19,910 nt of DNA from NCBI GenBank assembly GCA_019694835.1, contig JAIBBE010000099.1:1-19910 (forward strand), written 5' to 3'. The notes under the pieces were generated by a model that worked only from the letters and a program-made list of their open reading frames with translations, did not search any database and was not told the DNA's origin. The stretch comes from Fimbriimonadaceae bacterium. GTDB taxonomy: Bacteria; Armatimonadota; Fimbriimonadia; Fimbriimonadales; Fimbriimonadaceae. The position numbers and the translations under genes were made by a program. Below are positions 7,019 through 14,198 of the stretch, piece by piece. The first letter of the stretch is position 1. Each line of letters opens with the position of its first letter.

Positions 7019-7024
7019 ATCTTA
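7019..7024 (-). promoter_or_regulatory. -10 box of the YcxB-like gene, leaderless geometry
   Basis: TAAGAT, six bases (agaagc), then ATG at 7012 on the minus strand. This matches the spacing at ribBA and rimO and supports the upstream, frameshifted start. Confidence 0.6.
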
Positions 7025-7029
7025 CACCG

Positions 7030-7069
7030 ACCTCTCCCCCAACCCCTCTCCTCCGGGGCAGGAGAGGGG
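7030..7069. repeat. C/T-rich hairpin repeat, copy 2
   Basis: A perfect 10-bp stem, CCCCTCTCCT (7043-7052) with AGGAGAGGGG (7060-7069), encloses a 7-nt loop. Its left arm and flank (7030-7052) match the inverse complement of 6491-6512 with one substitution and one extra C. The two copies therefore flank the YcxB-like gene in opposite orientation. It lies between the divergent promoters of that gene and the acetyltransferase gene. Confidence 0.75.
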
Positions 7070-7086
7070 AGCCCGGATGGCAAAGG

Positions 7087-7092
7087 TATGCT
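7087..7092 (+). promoter_or_regulatory. Possible -10 box of the acetyltransferase gene
   Basis: TATGCT is followed by seven bases and the ATG at 7100. This is a weak hexamer, listed because the spacing fits the other first genes in the window. Confidence 0.3.
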
Positions 7093-7099
7093 CTCGCCG

Positions 7100-8245
7100 A
7101 TGTCCGTCGCCTTCCGCGAGATTGCTGAGAATGAGGCCCAGGGGCTGGTCCATGTGTGGTCGGTCGTCTACAACCGGGGCGAGGCGTTTACCGACGAGGC
7201 GGGGCTCTTCAAGGGGCGGCTGGCGTTCATCGGCGAAGACGACGGGCGACCGGTAGCGGGCTACACGGTCGTGCCCATGCGGACGACCCGAGGAGCAGGG
7301 GTCGTCCCGTGTGCAGGAATCGCAGGGGTTGGAGTGCTGCCAGAAGCGCGCCATGGACAGGTCGGCACCGCGATGATGAAGTGGTCGCTTCGCGATCTTC
7401 GGGAGCGGGGCTTCGAACTCGCTGCCTTGTACGCTTTTTCGGATCAGTTCTATCGCCGGGTGGGCTATGAAGTTGCTGGTCGGCGTTTTCAGATCCAATG
7501 CCCAGCTCAGCGCCTGCCGCGCCTCACTCCTTCCCTGCCGATCCGTCAGATCGCGCCGACCGACGCCCACCTCCTCGATGGGTGCTATCAGGCTTTCGCC
7601 AAAGCTCACAGCGGGCTCAATCTTCGCACGAAAGAGCAGTGGACCGAGCGGTTCGGGCAGCGTCCTCCGATGATCTACGCCGCCGGTGATCCGGTCGAAG
7701 CCTACGCCTGGGTCTCAATGGAAGGAGGTTTTTGGGACGATCTCCGGGTTGGCGAGTTCGTGTGGAGCAGCCGACGCGGCTACGAATCGATCCTCGCCAC
7801 CCTTACCGGGCTGTGCATCAACCGCTCAAACCTCATTTGGTACGAGCCGAGCGACAGTCCGTTCCTATGCCGGTTCATGGATCAAGGGATCAAGGTTTCG
7901 CTGGAGCGACACGCGATGTTCCGGGTGCTGGAAGTCCCTCGCGCCCTGTCTCGGCTGTTCTCCGAAGGTTCGGGCGAGTTCTCGTTCCGTGTCGAGGATG
8001 CGGACTTGCCAGAGAACGTGGGGCCTTGGAGGGTTCGCTACGGAGCCGATGGGGTGGAGGTTCAGCCTTGTTCCGAGCCCGAACTCGTGTTCACCTCGCA
8101 GACTTTTGCCCAGGCCTTCATGGGAGAGCCGAGTTTGGAGACCCTGTTGCACAACGGCAATGTAACCTCGACCTCGGATCGCGCCGCCTTGGACGCATGC
8201 CGTCTCATGACGCCGCGTGCGACAGTCTGCATGGATTTCTTCTAG
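7100..8245 (+). CDS. Eis-like GNAT N-acetyltransferase
   Basis: A cytosolic acetyl-CoA-dependent N-acetyltransferase of the Eis type (381 residues). Layout: an N-terminal GNAT domain (about 1-135) with the pyrophosphate loop around VGVLPEARHGQVGTAMM (77-93) and the Eis-like AFSDQFYRRVGYE (112-124); a second degenerate GNAT domain (about 140-290); and an SCP2-like C-terminal domain ending in a phenylalanine carboxylate (MDFF). Terminal F is the catalytic acid in characterised Eis proteins. Substrates may be amines, aminoglycosides or protein lysines; none can be chosen from sequence. The start at 7100 fits a -10 box seven bases away; ATG at 7088 is an alternative adding four residues. Monocistronic. 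Confidence 0.85.
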   Translation: MSVAFREIAENEAQGLVHVWSVVYNRGEAFTDEAGLFKGRLAFIGEDDGRPVAGYTVVPMRTTRGAGVVPCAGIAGVGVLPEARHGQVGTAMMKWSLRDLRERGFELAALYAFSDQFYRRVGYEVAGRRFQIQCPAQRLPRLTPSLPIRQIAPTDAHLLDGCYQAFAKAHSGLNLRTKEQWTERFGQRPPMIYAAGDPVEAYAWVSMEGGFWDDLRVGEFVWSSRRGYESILATLTGLCINRSNLIWYEPSDSPFLCRFMDQGIKVSLERHAMFRVLEVPRALSRLFSEGSGEFSFRVEDADLPENVGPWRVRYGADGVEVQPCSEPELVFTSQTFAQAFMGEPSLETLLHNGNVTSTSDRAALDACRLMTPRATVCMDFF

Positions 8246-8315
8246 TCCCGGTTCAGGGCTCCCCGGTTTTTTGCCAGAAGTGATTTTTAGGGGGGGGCAG
8301 CGCAAAAATCACGTG

Positions 8316-8340
8316 TATACTCCCGGTAAACGCGGGAGGA
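8316..8340 (+). promoter_or_regulatory. Possible promoter -10 and Shine-Dalgarno of the propeller gene
   Basis: TATACT (8316-8321) could be a -10 box, but no matching -35 is seen because that position is a run of eight G (8290-8297). A strong Shine-Dalgarno, GGGAGGA (8334-8340), precedes the ATG by nine bases. TCCCG at 8321-8325 and CGGGA at 8333-8337 could pair over the ribosome site if transcribed. Confidence 0.45.
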
Positions 8341-8349
8341 AATATATCT

Positions 8350-9993
8350 ATGAACCGTTCAACGGCAGTGCTCGCCTTGTTGGCTCTTTCAGGAAGTGCA
8401 TTCGCACAACCGCCCAACTCACCTTGGCCATTGGAGAGGCAAGACCGCTGGGGTACCGCGAAAGCCCTTGATGGCCCCGCGACCTACTCTACGCCATGGA
8501 TCAGCAAGAGGTTCAGCTTTGACAAGATCGTCAGCCACGGACCGTCGCTCGGGCCCAATAATCTCGCCTTCTACGGTTCGTGGGTTGACAATCGCCTCAA
8601 CAAGCTCAATCTAAGCAACACCACGATCTTTCCCGAGTTCTTTAGTGCTCTAAACTTCATCCAGTCCACACCCGCCATTGGAAACGATGGAACGCTCTAC
8701 TTCACGACGACCCGTGACTTTGCGGCGGACGGTCGCCTCTTCGCGATCAACCCGGTCACGATGGACTTCAACTGGTTCTTCAATGCATCGATCACGAAAG
8801 TCAACGACTATGAGAGCGCCTCTCCGATCATCGGCCCGGACGGCAGTGTTCTCGTGGTCTCGACCAATGGCCGCGTGACCTGCCTCAATCCGGCGACAGG
8901 AGGCACGATTTGGTTTCGACAACTCGGTTCGTGCAAGCGAACGCCTGCCTTTACGCGCAACGACGCCTTCGTACTTGTCGCCGATGGCTCGAATCTGCGA
9001 GCCTTGAACTACACAGACGGCACCATTGCCTGGACTCGCACGCTTCCCTCGACTTGCGGCGCGCCCGGATCGGCACCGGACGGCACGGTCGTGGTCGGGT
9101 CTGATGACGGCACGGTCTACGGCCTGAATCCGGCGACCGGAGCGATCAACTGGAGTTTCCTGACGCTCGCCAAGACGCCCACCGCACCGGCCTTCGATGG
9201 AGCATTCGCCTACATCACGAGCTACGACGACCGCCTTTACAAGTTCAATACGGCCACCGGCGTTCGCTCTTGGTCGTATTCAACCGGGAGCGGGCAGTGG
9301 AACACCGCACCACCCGTGGTCGGGTTCGACGGAAGAATCTACTTCCACAACCGGGTTAGCCGCTTCTTTTCGATCAATCCCGATGGAACGCTGCAATGGA
9401 CGGTCGATTTACAAGGGGAAGCGCGTGGCCCGATGTCGATCGGACCGGACGGCACCCTTTACGTGGGACGAAATGGAGGTGGCCAATACAGTGGCCTCGT
9501 GTTGCTTCGCCAGTCCCCAGCCATGATTTCCGGCCAAATCGTCTACAACGGCCTCGACGGTCCGTTGCCAGCGACCGCACTGATTGAAGTCCGTCAGGGT
9601 ACTTCCACAACGACCGTCGCCAGCCAGGTGGTGAACCTGGACGGCAGCGGCAACTTCAACGCGGCAATCCCGATGCCCTTCATCGCGGGAGGCAACTCGG
9701 TAGATGGCCAGTTCAACGTGTCGGTCAAACGGACGCATTGGCTTCGACGAACGCTCAACGTCGATCTTGCCACGACATCGGCGAGCGGCCTGGTCTTCTC
9801 GCTTGTCAATGGCGACTGTAGTGGCGACAACGATATCGATATCGGCGACTACTCGATCCTGTCTGCCGCCTATGGCTCCGATCCGAGCTCGGGCAATTGG
9901 AACCCAAACGCCGACTTGAACGAGGACGGAGCGGTAGATATTGGAGACTACGCGATACTCAGTTCCAACTACGGGCAGTCGGGCAATGGGTAG
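8350..9993 (+). CDS. Secreted PQQ-like beta-propeller protein with C-terminal dockerin-like domain
   Basis: The protein has 547 residues with a clear Sec signal (NRSTAVLALLALSGSAFA, cleavage after about residue 19). The middle consists of PQQ/YncE-type blades with repeated NPATG/DGTxxW elements (e.g. NPATGGTIWFRQL, NPATGAINWSF, NTATGVRSWSY, NPDGTLQWTVDL) and GPDGTLYVG. After a beta-rich linker, residues 486-547 hold a duplicated calcium-loop module: DNDIDIGDYSILSAAYG and NEDGAVDIGDYAILSSNYG, as in dockerin type I. Enzymatic PQQ use is not implied; these propellers mostly bind partners or act as scaffold. No cohesin gene is nearby. It has its own Shine-Dalgarno and terminator, hence is monocistronic. 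Confidence 0.86.
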   Translation: MNRSTAVLALLALSGSAFAQPPNSPWPLERQDRWGTAKALDGPATYSTPWISKRFSFDKIVSHGPSLGPNNLAFYGSWVDNRLNKLNLSNTTIFPEFFSALNFIQSTPAIGNDGTLYFTTTRDFAADGRLFAINPVTMDFNWFFNASITKVNDYESASPIIGPDGSVLVVSTNGRVTCLNPATGGTIWFRQLGSCKRTPAFTRNDAFVLVADGSNLRALNYTDGTIAWTRTLPSTCGAPGSAPDGTVVVGSDDGTVYGLNPATGAINWSFLTLAKTPTAPAFDGAFAYITSYDDRLYKFNTATGVRSWSYSTGSGQWNTAPPVVGFDGRIYFHNRVSRFFSINPDGTLQWTVDLQGEARGPMSIGPDGTLYVGRNGGGQYSGLVLLRQSPAMISGQIVYNGLDGPLPATALIEVRQGTSTTTVASQVVNLDGSGNFNAAIPMPFIAGGNSVDGQFNVSVKRTHWLRRTLNVDLATTSASGLVFSLVNGDCSGDNDIDIGDYSILSAAYGSDPSSGNWNPNADLNEDGAVDIGDYAILSSNYGQSGNG

Positions 9994-10013
9994 CACGAAT
10001 TGAGGTTCTTATG

Positions 10014-10047
10014 TGCCCCTCACGCCACCGGCGTGAGGGGCATTTTT
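10014..10047 (+). terminator. Strong intrinsic terminator of the propeller gene
   Basis: A 12- to 13-bp GC-rich stem (tgcccctcacgcc with gcgtgaggggca, loop of about 4 nt) is followed by five T. It starts 20 bases after the stop and isolates the propeller gene from the nrf operon. Confidence 0.9.
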
Positions 10048-10067
10048 GTGCTACACGGACTACCGAT

Positions 10068-10081
10068 ATGACGGTGGTCAT
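10068..10081 (+). promoter_or_regulatory. Small palindrome upstream of nrfH
   Basis: ATGAC (10068-10072) and GTCAT (10077-10081) are separated by GGTG. It may be half of an operator for the nrf operon; it matches neither an FNR nor a NarL box that I recognise. Confidence 0.3.
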
Positions 10082-10090
10082 GTCCCGGTC

Positions 10091-10111
10091 TCAGGTTCCC
10101 GGCCAACCTGA
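10091..10111 (+). promoter_or_regulatory. Inverted repeat just before the nrfH start
   Basis: TCAGGTT (10091-10097) and AACCTGA (10105-10111) form a perfect 7-bp inverted repeat with a 7-nt spacer, ending five bases before the nrfH ATG. There is no Shine-Dalgarno here. It could be a repressor/activator site or an mRNA hairpin controlling initiation. Confidence 0.45.
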
Positions 10112-10116
10112 AATCG

Positions 10117-10698
10117 ATGAAACTGATCGAGGCCTTGACGCTCAGCGGACTGCGGCAGCCTTGGCGCATGATCGGATTCGCGCTGATGGGTGCGTGCGCG
10201 GGGGGAGGCGTTTATTTGGCATCTGTCTCCAATGCGTTGAGCTACCTATCGGACGATCCCAAAGCCTGCATCAACTGCCATGTCATGGGGCCGGAGTACG
10301 CGAGCTGGCAACACTCCAGCCATGCCCGAGTAGCTTCATGCAACGACTGCCACGTTCCCCATGACTCCACCTTGAAGAAGTATTGGTTCAAGGCCAATGA
10401 CGGTCTTCGCCACTCCTACCTCTATACCACCCGCCAAGAGCGACAGGTTATCCAGCCTATCGAGGAATCGCGGCGCGTCATCCAACAGAACTGCCTCAGA
10501 TGCCATGGCGAATTGCTGCGGCAAGCATCCGCCCCCCTCGGCCACCCGATTGATCGCTCGTGCACCGACTGCCATCGGGAAGTCCCGCACGGCCGCGTCC
10601 ACAGCCTCAGCGCCACACCCAATGCGGCGGTTCCGCCTCTCGCCCCCGTCACTTCCCCGCTTAGCGGCAATTCGAAATCTCAGGAGCAACAACGATGA
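10117..10698 (+). CDS. nrfH: NrfH, tetrahaem quinol dehydrogenase subunit of nitrite reductase
   Basis: A NapC/NirT-family membrane cytochrome c that takes electrons from the quinol pool and hands them to NrfA. It has 193 residues with one N-terminal membrane anchor (about 18-40) and four haem sites: CINCH (51-55), CNDCH (75-79), CLRCH (126-130) and CTDCH (149-153). M57 directly follows the first site (CINCHVM), as expected for the unusual NrfH haem 1 with Met ligation. The C-terminal 30 residues are proline/serine-rich and disposable-looking. Its TGA overlaps the nrfA ATG (ATGA). It is the first gene of a four-gene operon. The start has no Shine-Dalgarno and is preceded by an inverted repeat. 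Confidence 0.95.
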   Translation: MKLIEALTLSGLRQPWRMIGFALMGACAGGGVYLASVSNALSYLSDDPKACINCHVMGPEYASWQHSSHARVASCNDCHVPHDSTLKKYWFKANDGLRHSYLYTTRQERQVIQPIEESRRVIQQNCLRCHGELLRQASAPLGHPIDRSCTDCHREVPHGRVHSLSATPNAAVPPLAPVTSPLSGNSKSQEQQR

Positions 10699-12140
10699 GT
10701 CAAGTCCCAACGAAACGCTCACATCCGGCCCTTGGCTGGTTCGTCTTCTTCGGCAGCGCTGTCGGCGTTCTGGCTATCGGACTCTTGGCCACGTCGATCA
10801 ATGATCGGCGAGCCGAGTCCCTTAACGCCCGCGTACAGTTTATGCAGCCGATTGCTGATTTCGAAGCGGACAACTCCAAGTGGGGCATGAGTTTCCCTCG
10901 TGAATACAACTCCTGGGAAGCGACCAAGAAGATGGAAGAGCTCACCAAACACGGTGGCTCGAAGAACAGAGATTACTTGGCCGAAAATCCCAACCTCGTT
11001 GTCGTCTGGGCTGGGTATCCGTTTGCCAAAGACTACAACACGCCTCGAGGCCACTATTGGGCCGTTGACGATGTGAAGAACACGGGTCGACGAAATGAGA
11101 AGACGCCAGGAACCTGTTGGACGTGCAAGAGTCCAGACGTTCCTCGGCTGATGGCACGCGATGGGGTGGACAAGTTTTACGCGAGCAGATTCGATGATCA
11201 CGTATCCGAAGTAAAGAACCCGATTGGCTGTGCCGACTGCCATGACAACAAGACCATGGCCCTGCAGATCTCACGACCCGCGCTCAAAGAAGCTTTCGAA
11301 CGAATGGGCAAAGATATCTCAAAGGCCACTCACCAAGAGATGCGCTCTCTCGTGTGCGCACAATGCCATGTCGAGTACTACTTCAAGGGCAAGAAGGAAA
11401 AGTACCTAGCCTTTCCTTGGGATGATGGCCTGAATGCGGAAGGAATGGAGAAGTACTACGAGAAATCCGGACATGTCGACTGGACGCACGCCATCTCGGG
11501 AGCAAAGATGATCAAGATGCAGCACCCGGATTACGAGGTCTATTCGCAAGGAATCCATGCCTATCGAAATGTCTCCTGTGCCGACTGTCATATGCCTTAC
11601 AAGTCGGAAGGCGGCATCAAGTTTACAGATCACCAAGTTCGCAGCCCATTGCAAAACATCGCCAACTCGTGCCAGGTGTGCCACCGATGGAGTGAGGACG
11701 AGATCAGAGATCGCGTTTATGGCATGCAGGACAAGCACGCCGAGATGTTAACGACGGCACTTTCGTCAATCACCAAGCTGCATCTCGAAATTGGCGATGC
11801 GATGAAACGAGGAGCGACCGATTCCGACCTTGACGAAGCACGGCAACTCGTCAGCAAAGCTCAGATGTACTGGGACTACGTCGCTGCCAATAATGGTATG
11901 GGGTTCCACGCACCCCAGGAGTGCGCGAGGGTCCTCAACAAGGCATTGCAACTGTCGACTGACGGGCGACTCGCCATCAATCGCGTTCGAGCAAAGTTTG
12001 GAGTGAATGAACCCTTGACTCTTCCCGACGTTTCAGACAAGGCCAAAGCGCAAGCTTACATCAAGCCCTACGTTGAAGCCCAAGCCGCTGCCCTCAAAGC
12101 CAAGGAAGAAGCCGAGAAGGCGCAGGGGGCGAGCAAGTGA
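10695..12140 (+). CDS. nrfA: NrfA, ammonia-forming pentahaem cytochrome c nitrite reductase
   Basis: A periplasmic catalytic subunit that reduces nitrite to ammonium with six electrons (481 residues). The active-site haem motif is CWTCK (141-145), with lysine as the proximal ligand. Four further haems are CADCH (179-183), CAQCH (221-225), CADCH (295-299) and CQVCH (326-330). Calcium-site residues are E227 and Y228 (HVEYYF) plus K274 and Q276 (KMQH), so this is the Ca-type NrfA. Catalytic candidates Y228 and H288 (GIHAY) are present. The N-terminus has a hydrophobic helix (13-33) lacking a good signal peptidase site, so it may remain membrane-anchored. The start is set by the ATGA overlap and a GGAG Shine-Dalgarno. 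The C-terminal tail is Ala/Lys/Glu-rich. Confidence 0.97.
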   Translation: MSQVPTKRSHPALGWFVFFGSAVGVLAIGLLATSINDRRAESLNARVQFMQPIADFEADNSKWGMSFPREYNSWEATKKMEELTKHGGSKNRDYLAENPNLVVVWAGYPFAKDYNTPRGHYWAVDDVKNTGRRNEKTPGTCWTCKSPDVPRLMARDGVDKFYASRFDDHVSEVKNPIGCADCHDNKTMALQISRPALKEAFERMGKDISKATHQEMRSLVCAQCHVEYYFKGKKEKYLAFPWDDGLNAEGMEKYYEKSGHVDWTHAISGAKMIKMQHPDYEVYSQGIHAYRNVSCADCHMPYKSEGGIKFTDHQVRSPLQNIANSCQVCHRWSEDEIRDRVYGMQDKHAEMLTTALSSITKLHLEIGDAMKRGATDSDLDEARQLVSKAQMYWDYVAANNGMGFHAPQECARVLNKALQLSTDGRLAINRVRAKFGVNEPLTLPDVSDKAKAQAYIKPYVEAQAAALKAKEEAEKAQGASK

Positions 12141-13360
12141 CTACGGTAGCGATCGATCTCGCTCATGAACGAGCCGGCTTTTGGGATCGGCCACTCGGTT
12201 ACGTCCATGCCCTGGTGACGGTCGTGATGACCTTGGCGATCGGGGTAGGCTTCCACTTTCTTATCGGTTATCGATCACTGCCGTTGCCTTTGGTTGGCCT
12301 TGTCGGTGCTGCCCTGGTGTTCATGCTCATTGCGGGCAGGATCTACCGAACGCAACGCGTCATCCACTGGATGACCGGTATTCCCTTCGCCGTCGTTACG
12401 ACCGCCACGGTGGCCGGTCTTGCCCTGATCGGAGGGATCGTTCCCAAAGAATCTCTGCAAACTATCCTTGGCGTGCCAAGCGTCTGGTCGTCCTGGCCAT
12501 TCTTGCTTTCGATGGTGCTGATGCTGCTGAACTTGGTTGGTTCAGTTGGGAAGCGGAGCTGGCCTCTCAATTACACCAACATCGTCTACTTGGCAAGCCA
12601 CGCTGGACTCGCTATTGCCTTGATCGGCGGTGCGGCAAGCGCACTGACGATCCAAAGAAGAACGCTCGTCCTGTTCGAAGGCGTTCCCACTTCAAAAGCC
12701 CAGGTCGCCGATGGATCGGAATCGACCCTTCCGTTCGAAGTGACACTCCGTAAGTTCGTGCTTGAGTCGTATCCTCCGACGCTGGCCCTTGCAACAGCCG
12801 ACGAGAAGGCTCACGATGGACTCGACATCGTGCCCGGCACGCGCTTTCTCGACACCGCCAAGCACGAAGCTCTCGGTTCGTACCGAATCGAAGTCCTCAA
12901 ATACCTACCCCGGGCCGTCCTGGCTGGAGAGACCTGGCGCGAAGTTCCTTGGGCAACGGGAGCCCCCGCAGCCCTCATTCGCGTCTCGAGTCGAGATTCC
13001 AAGCCCGTCGAAGGCTGGGTGTCCTGTGGAAGCGTCGAGTCATCGGGAGCGTTGCTCGCCGTGAGCGACAAGACAGCGATCGTCATGCCCGAGCCGAGAC
13101 CCAGGAGATTCCGTTCTGAGGTGGATATTCACGGGAAGGACATCAACCAGAAAGCGGCAATTGAGGTCAACAAGAAGCACTCCGTCGCAGGCTACGACCT
13201 TTACCAACTGAGTTACGAAGAAAAGATGGGGGCGGCCTCGCCCTTCAGCGTCCTGGAAGTCGTCCAGGACCGAGGCCTGCCCGTCGTCTACGCGGGCATT
13301 TTCATCATGCTGCTCGGCTGCGCTTTGCACCTCGGCAACGGAATGGGAGGAAAGCGATGA
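12137..13360 (+). CDS. ResB-like cytochrome c biogenesis protein (system II)
   Basis: The 407-residue protein has five or so N-terminal membrane helices (about 18-45, 48-70, 77-103, 118-138, 147-170), a large periplasmic domain (about 171-380) and a final helix (381-402), the layout of ResB/Ccs1. It would work with CcsA to deliver haem and ligate it to CxxCH/CxxCK apocytochromes. The GTG start overlaps the nrfA stop (GTGA). Sequence similarity to ResB is mostly topological to my eye; the adjacent CcsA makes the assignment strong. Placement inside the nrf operon suggests dedication to NrfHA, like the fused CcsBA-type NrfI of Wolinella. Confidence 0.82.
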   Translation: MTTVAIDLAHERAGFWDRPLGYVHALVTVVMTLAIGVGFHFLIGYRSLPLPLVGLVGAALVFMLIAGRIYRTQRVIHWMTGIPFAVVTTATVAGLALIGGIVPKESLQTILGVPSVWSSWPFLLSMVLMLLNLVGSVGKRSWPLNYTNIVYLASHAGLAIALIGGAASALTIQRRTLVLFEGVPTSKAQVADGSESTLPFEVTLRKFVLESYPPTLALATADEKAHDGLDIVPGTRFLDTAKHEALGSYRIEVLKYLPRAVLAGETWREVPWATGAPAALIRVSSRDSKPVEGWVSCGSVESSGALLAVSDKTAIVMPEPRPRRFRSEVDIHGKDINQKAAIEVNKKHSVAGYDLYQLSYEEKMGAASPFSVLEVVQDRGLPVVYAGIFIMLLGCALHLGNGMGGKR

Positions 13361-14136
13361 TCGGAACCCTAGCAGTCGGCTCTTGGCTCGCCGCTTCGGG
13401 TGCCTACGTAGTCCAGCGCCGGAAGCCTCTGACTGGCGACGTCCTGATGGCCCTCGGTGTCCTCTTCGGAGCGATTTGGCTTGGGTTCCTGTGGGTGTCC
13501 CTCGGTCGGCCGCCGCTTAGAACCCTGGGCGAAACCCGGTGGTGGTATGCGGTGCTGGTGCCCTCTCTGGGCTTGCTCATTGGCTGGCGGTTTCAGACGC
13601 GGGTGTTGGCGATCCCAGCGTGTCTGATGGGTGCGCTCTTCGCGATTATCAACCTCCGACACCCCGAGTACATGGACAAGACGCTGATGCCTGCCCTGCA
13701 AAGTCCGTGGTTTGTCCCTCACGTCGTGGTCTACATGCTCGCCTATTCGGCCCTGGGCCTTAGCAGCCTGCTCGGGCTCTGGGCCATCGCTCGGGCTCGC
13801 CTTGCAAGGCGAAGACTTACCGTCGACGACACCGACATTCCGCACAGGTTGGTGCTGGTGGGACTTCCGCTCCTGACCTGCGGCCTCCTCTTTGGGGCAC
13901 TGTGGGCCAAAGAAGCTTGGGGCCACTACTGGACGTGGGACCCGAAGGAGACATGGGCTTTCCTGACTTGGGCCGCCTACCTCACGTACCTGCACGTTCG
14001 AGCGCGGCACCAGCTGAGACCGGGCCTCAATCTCGCGCTGCTGACCGTGGGCTTCGTCGTCCTGATGCTCTGCTGGTTCGGCGTGAACACCATGCCAACC
14101 GCTCAGGAAAGCGTTCACACCTACACCCAAAACTGA
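13357..14136 (+). CDS. ccsA: CcsA/ResC cytochrome c assembly protein
   Basis: A haem-handling membrane protein of the HemC/CcsA superfamily (259 residues). The diagnostic tryptophan-rich WWD segment is WGHYWTWDPKETWAFLTW (188-205), on the periplasmic side. Conserved histidines are H122 before it and H254 near the C-terminus (SVHTY). About eight hydrophobic helices are visible. The ATG overlaps the resB stop (ATGA) behind a good GGGAGGAAAG Shine-Dalgarno. It is the last gene of the nrf operon. With ResB it forms a split system II synthetase, probably responsible for the CWTCK haem of NrfA; whether it also serves other cytochromes cannot be told. Confidence 0.92.
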   Translation: MIGTLAVGSWLAASGAYVVQRRKPLTGDVLMALGVLFGAIWLGFLWVSLGRPPLRTLGETRWWYAVLVPSLGLLIGWRFQTRVLAIPACLMGALFAIINLRHPEYMDKTLMPALQSPWFVPHVVVYMLAYSALGLSSLLGLWAIARARLARRRLTVDDTDIPHRLVLVGLPLLTCGLLFGALWAKEAWGHYWTWDPKETWAFLTWAAYLTYLHVRARHQLRPGLNLALLTVGFVVLMLCWFGVNTMPTAQESVHTYTQN

Positions 14137-14158
14137 AAGCTCTCACCAAGACAGATTA

Positions 14159-14186
14159 CGCCTCCATCGTCCCACCGATGGAGGCG
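14159..14186. terminator. Shared hairpin between convergent ccsA and lipoprotein genes
   Basis: A perfect 11-bp stem, CGCCTCCATCG (14159-14169) with CGATGGAGGCG (14176-14186), has a 6-nt loop. It lies 22 bases after the ccsA stop and 12 bases after the lipoprotein stop on the other strand. It lacks a T-tract, so it is probably a bidirectional weak terminator or mRNA end stabiliser. The arms resemble those of the hairpins near 158 and 286. Confidence 0.6.
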
Positions 14187-14198
14187 TACGGCTTCTGG

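Noticed and set aside
8246..8280. Terminator after the acetyltransferase gene (CCGG repeats followed by six T)
   Set aside because: The T-run is present but only a 4-bp stem can be drawn.
8321..8337. Hairpin masking the Shine-Dalgarno of the propeller gene as a regulatory switch
   Set aside because: The left arm overlaps the -10 candidate, so it is probably not transcribed; the stem is only 5 bp.
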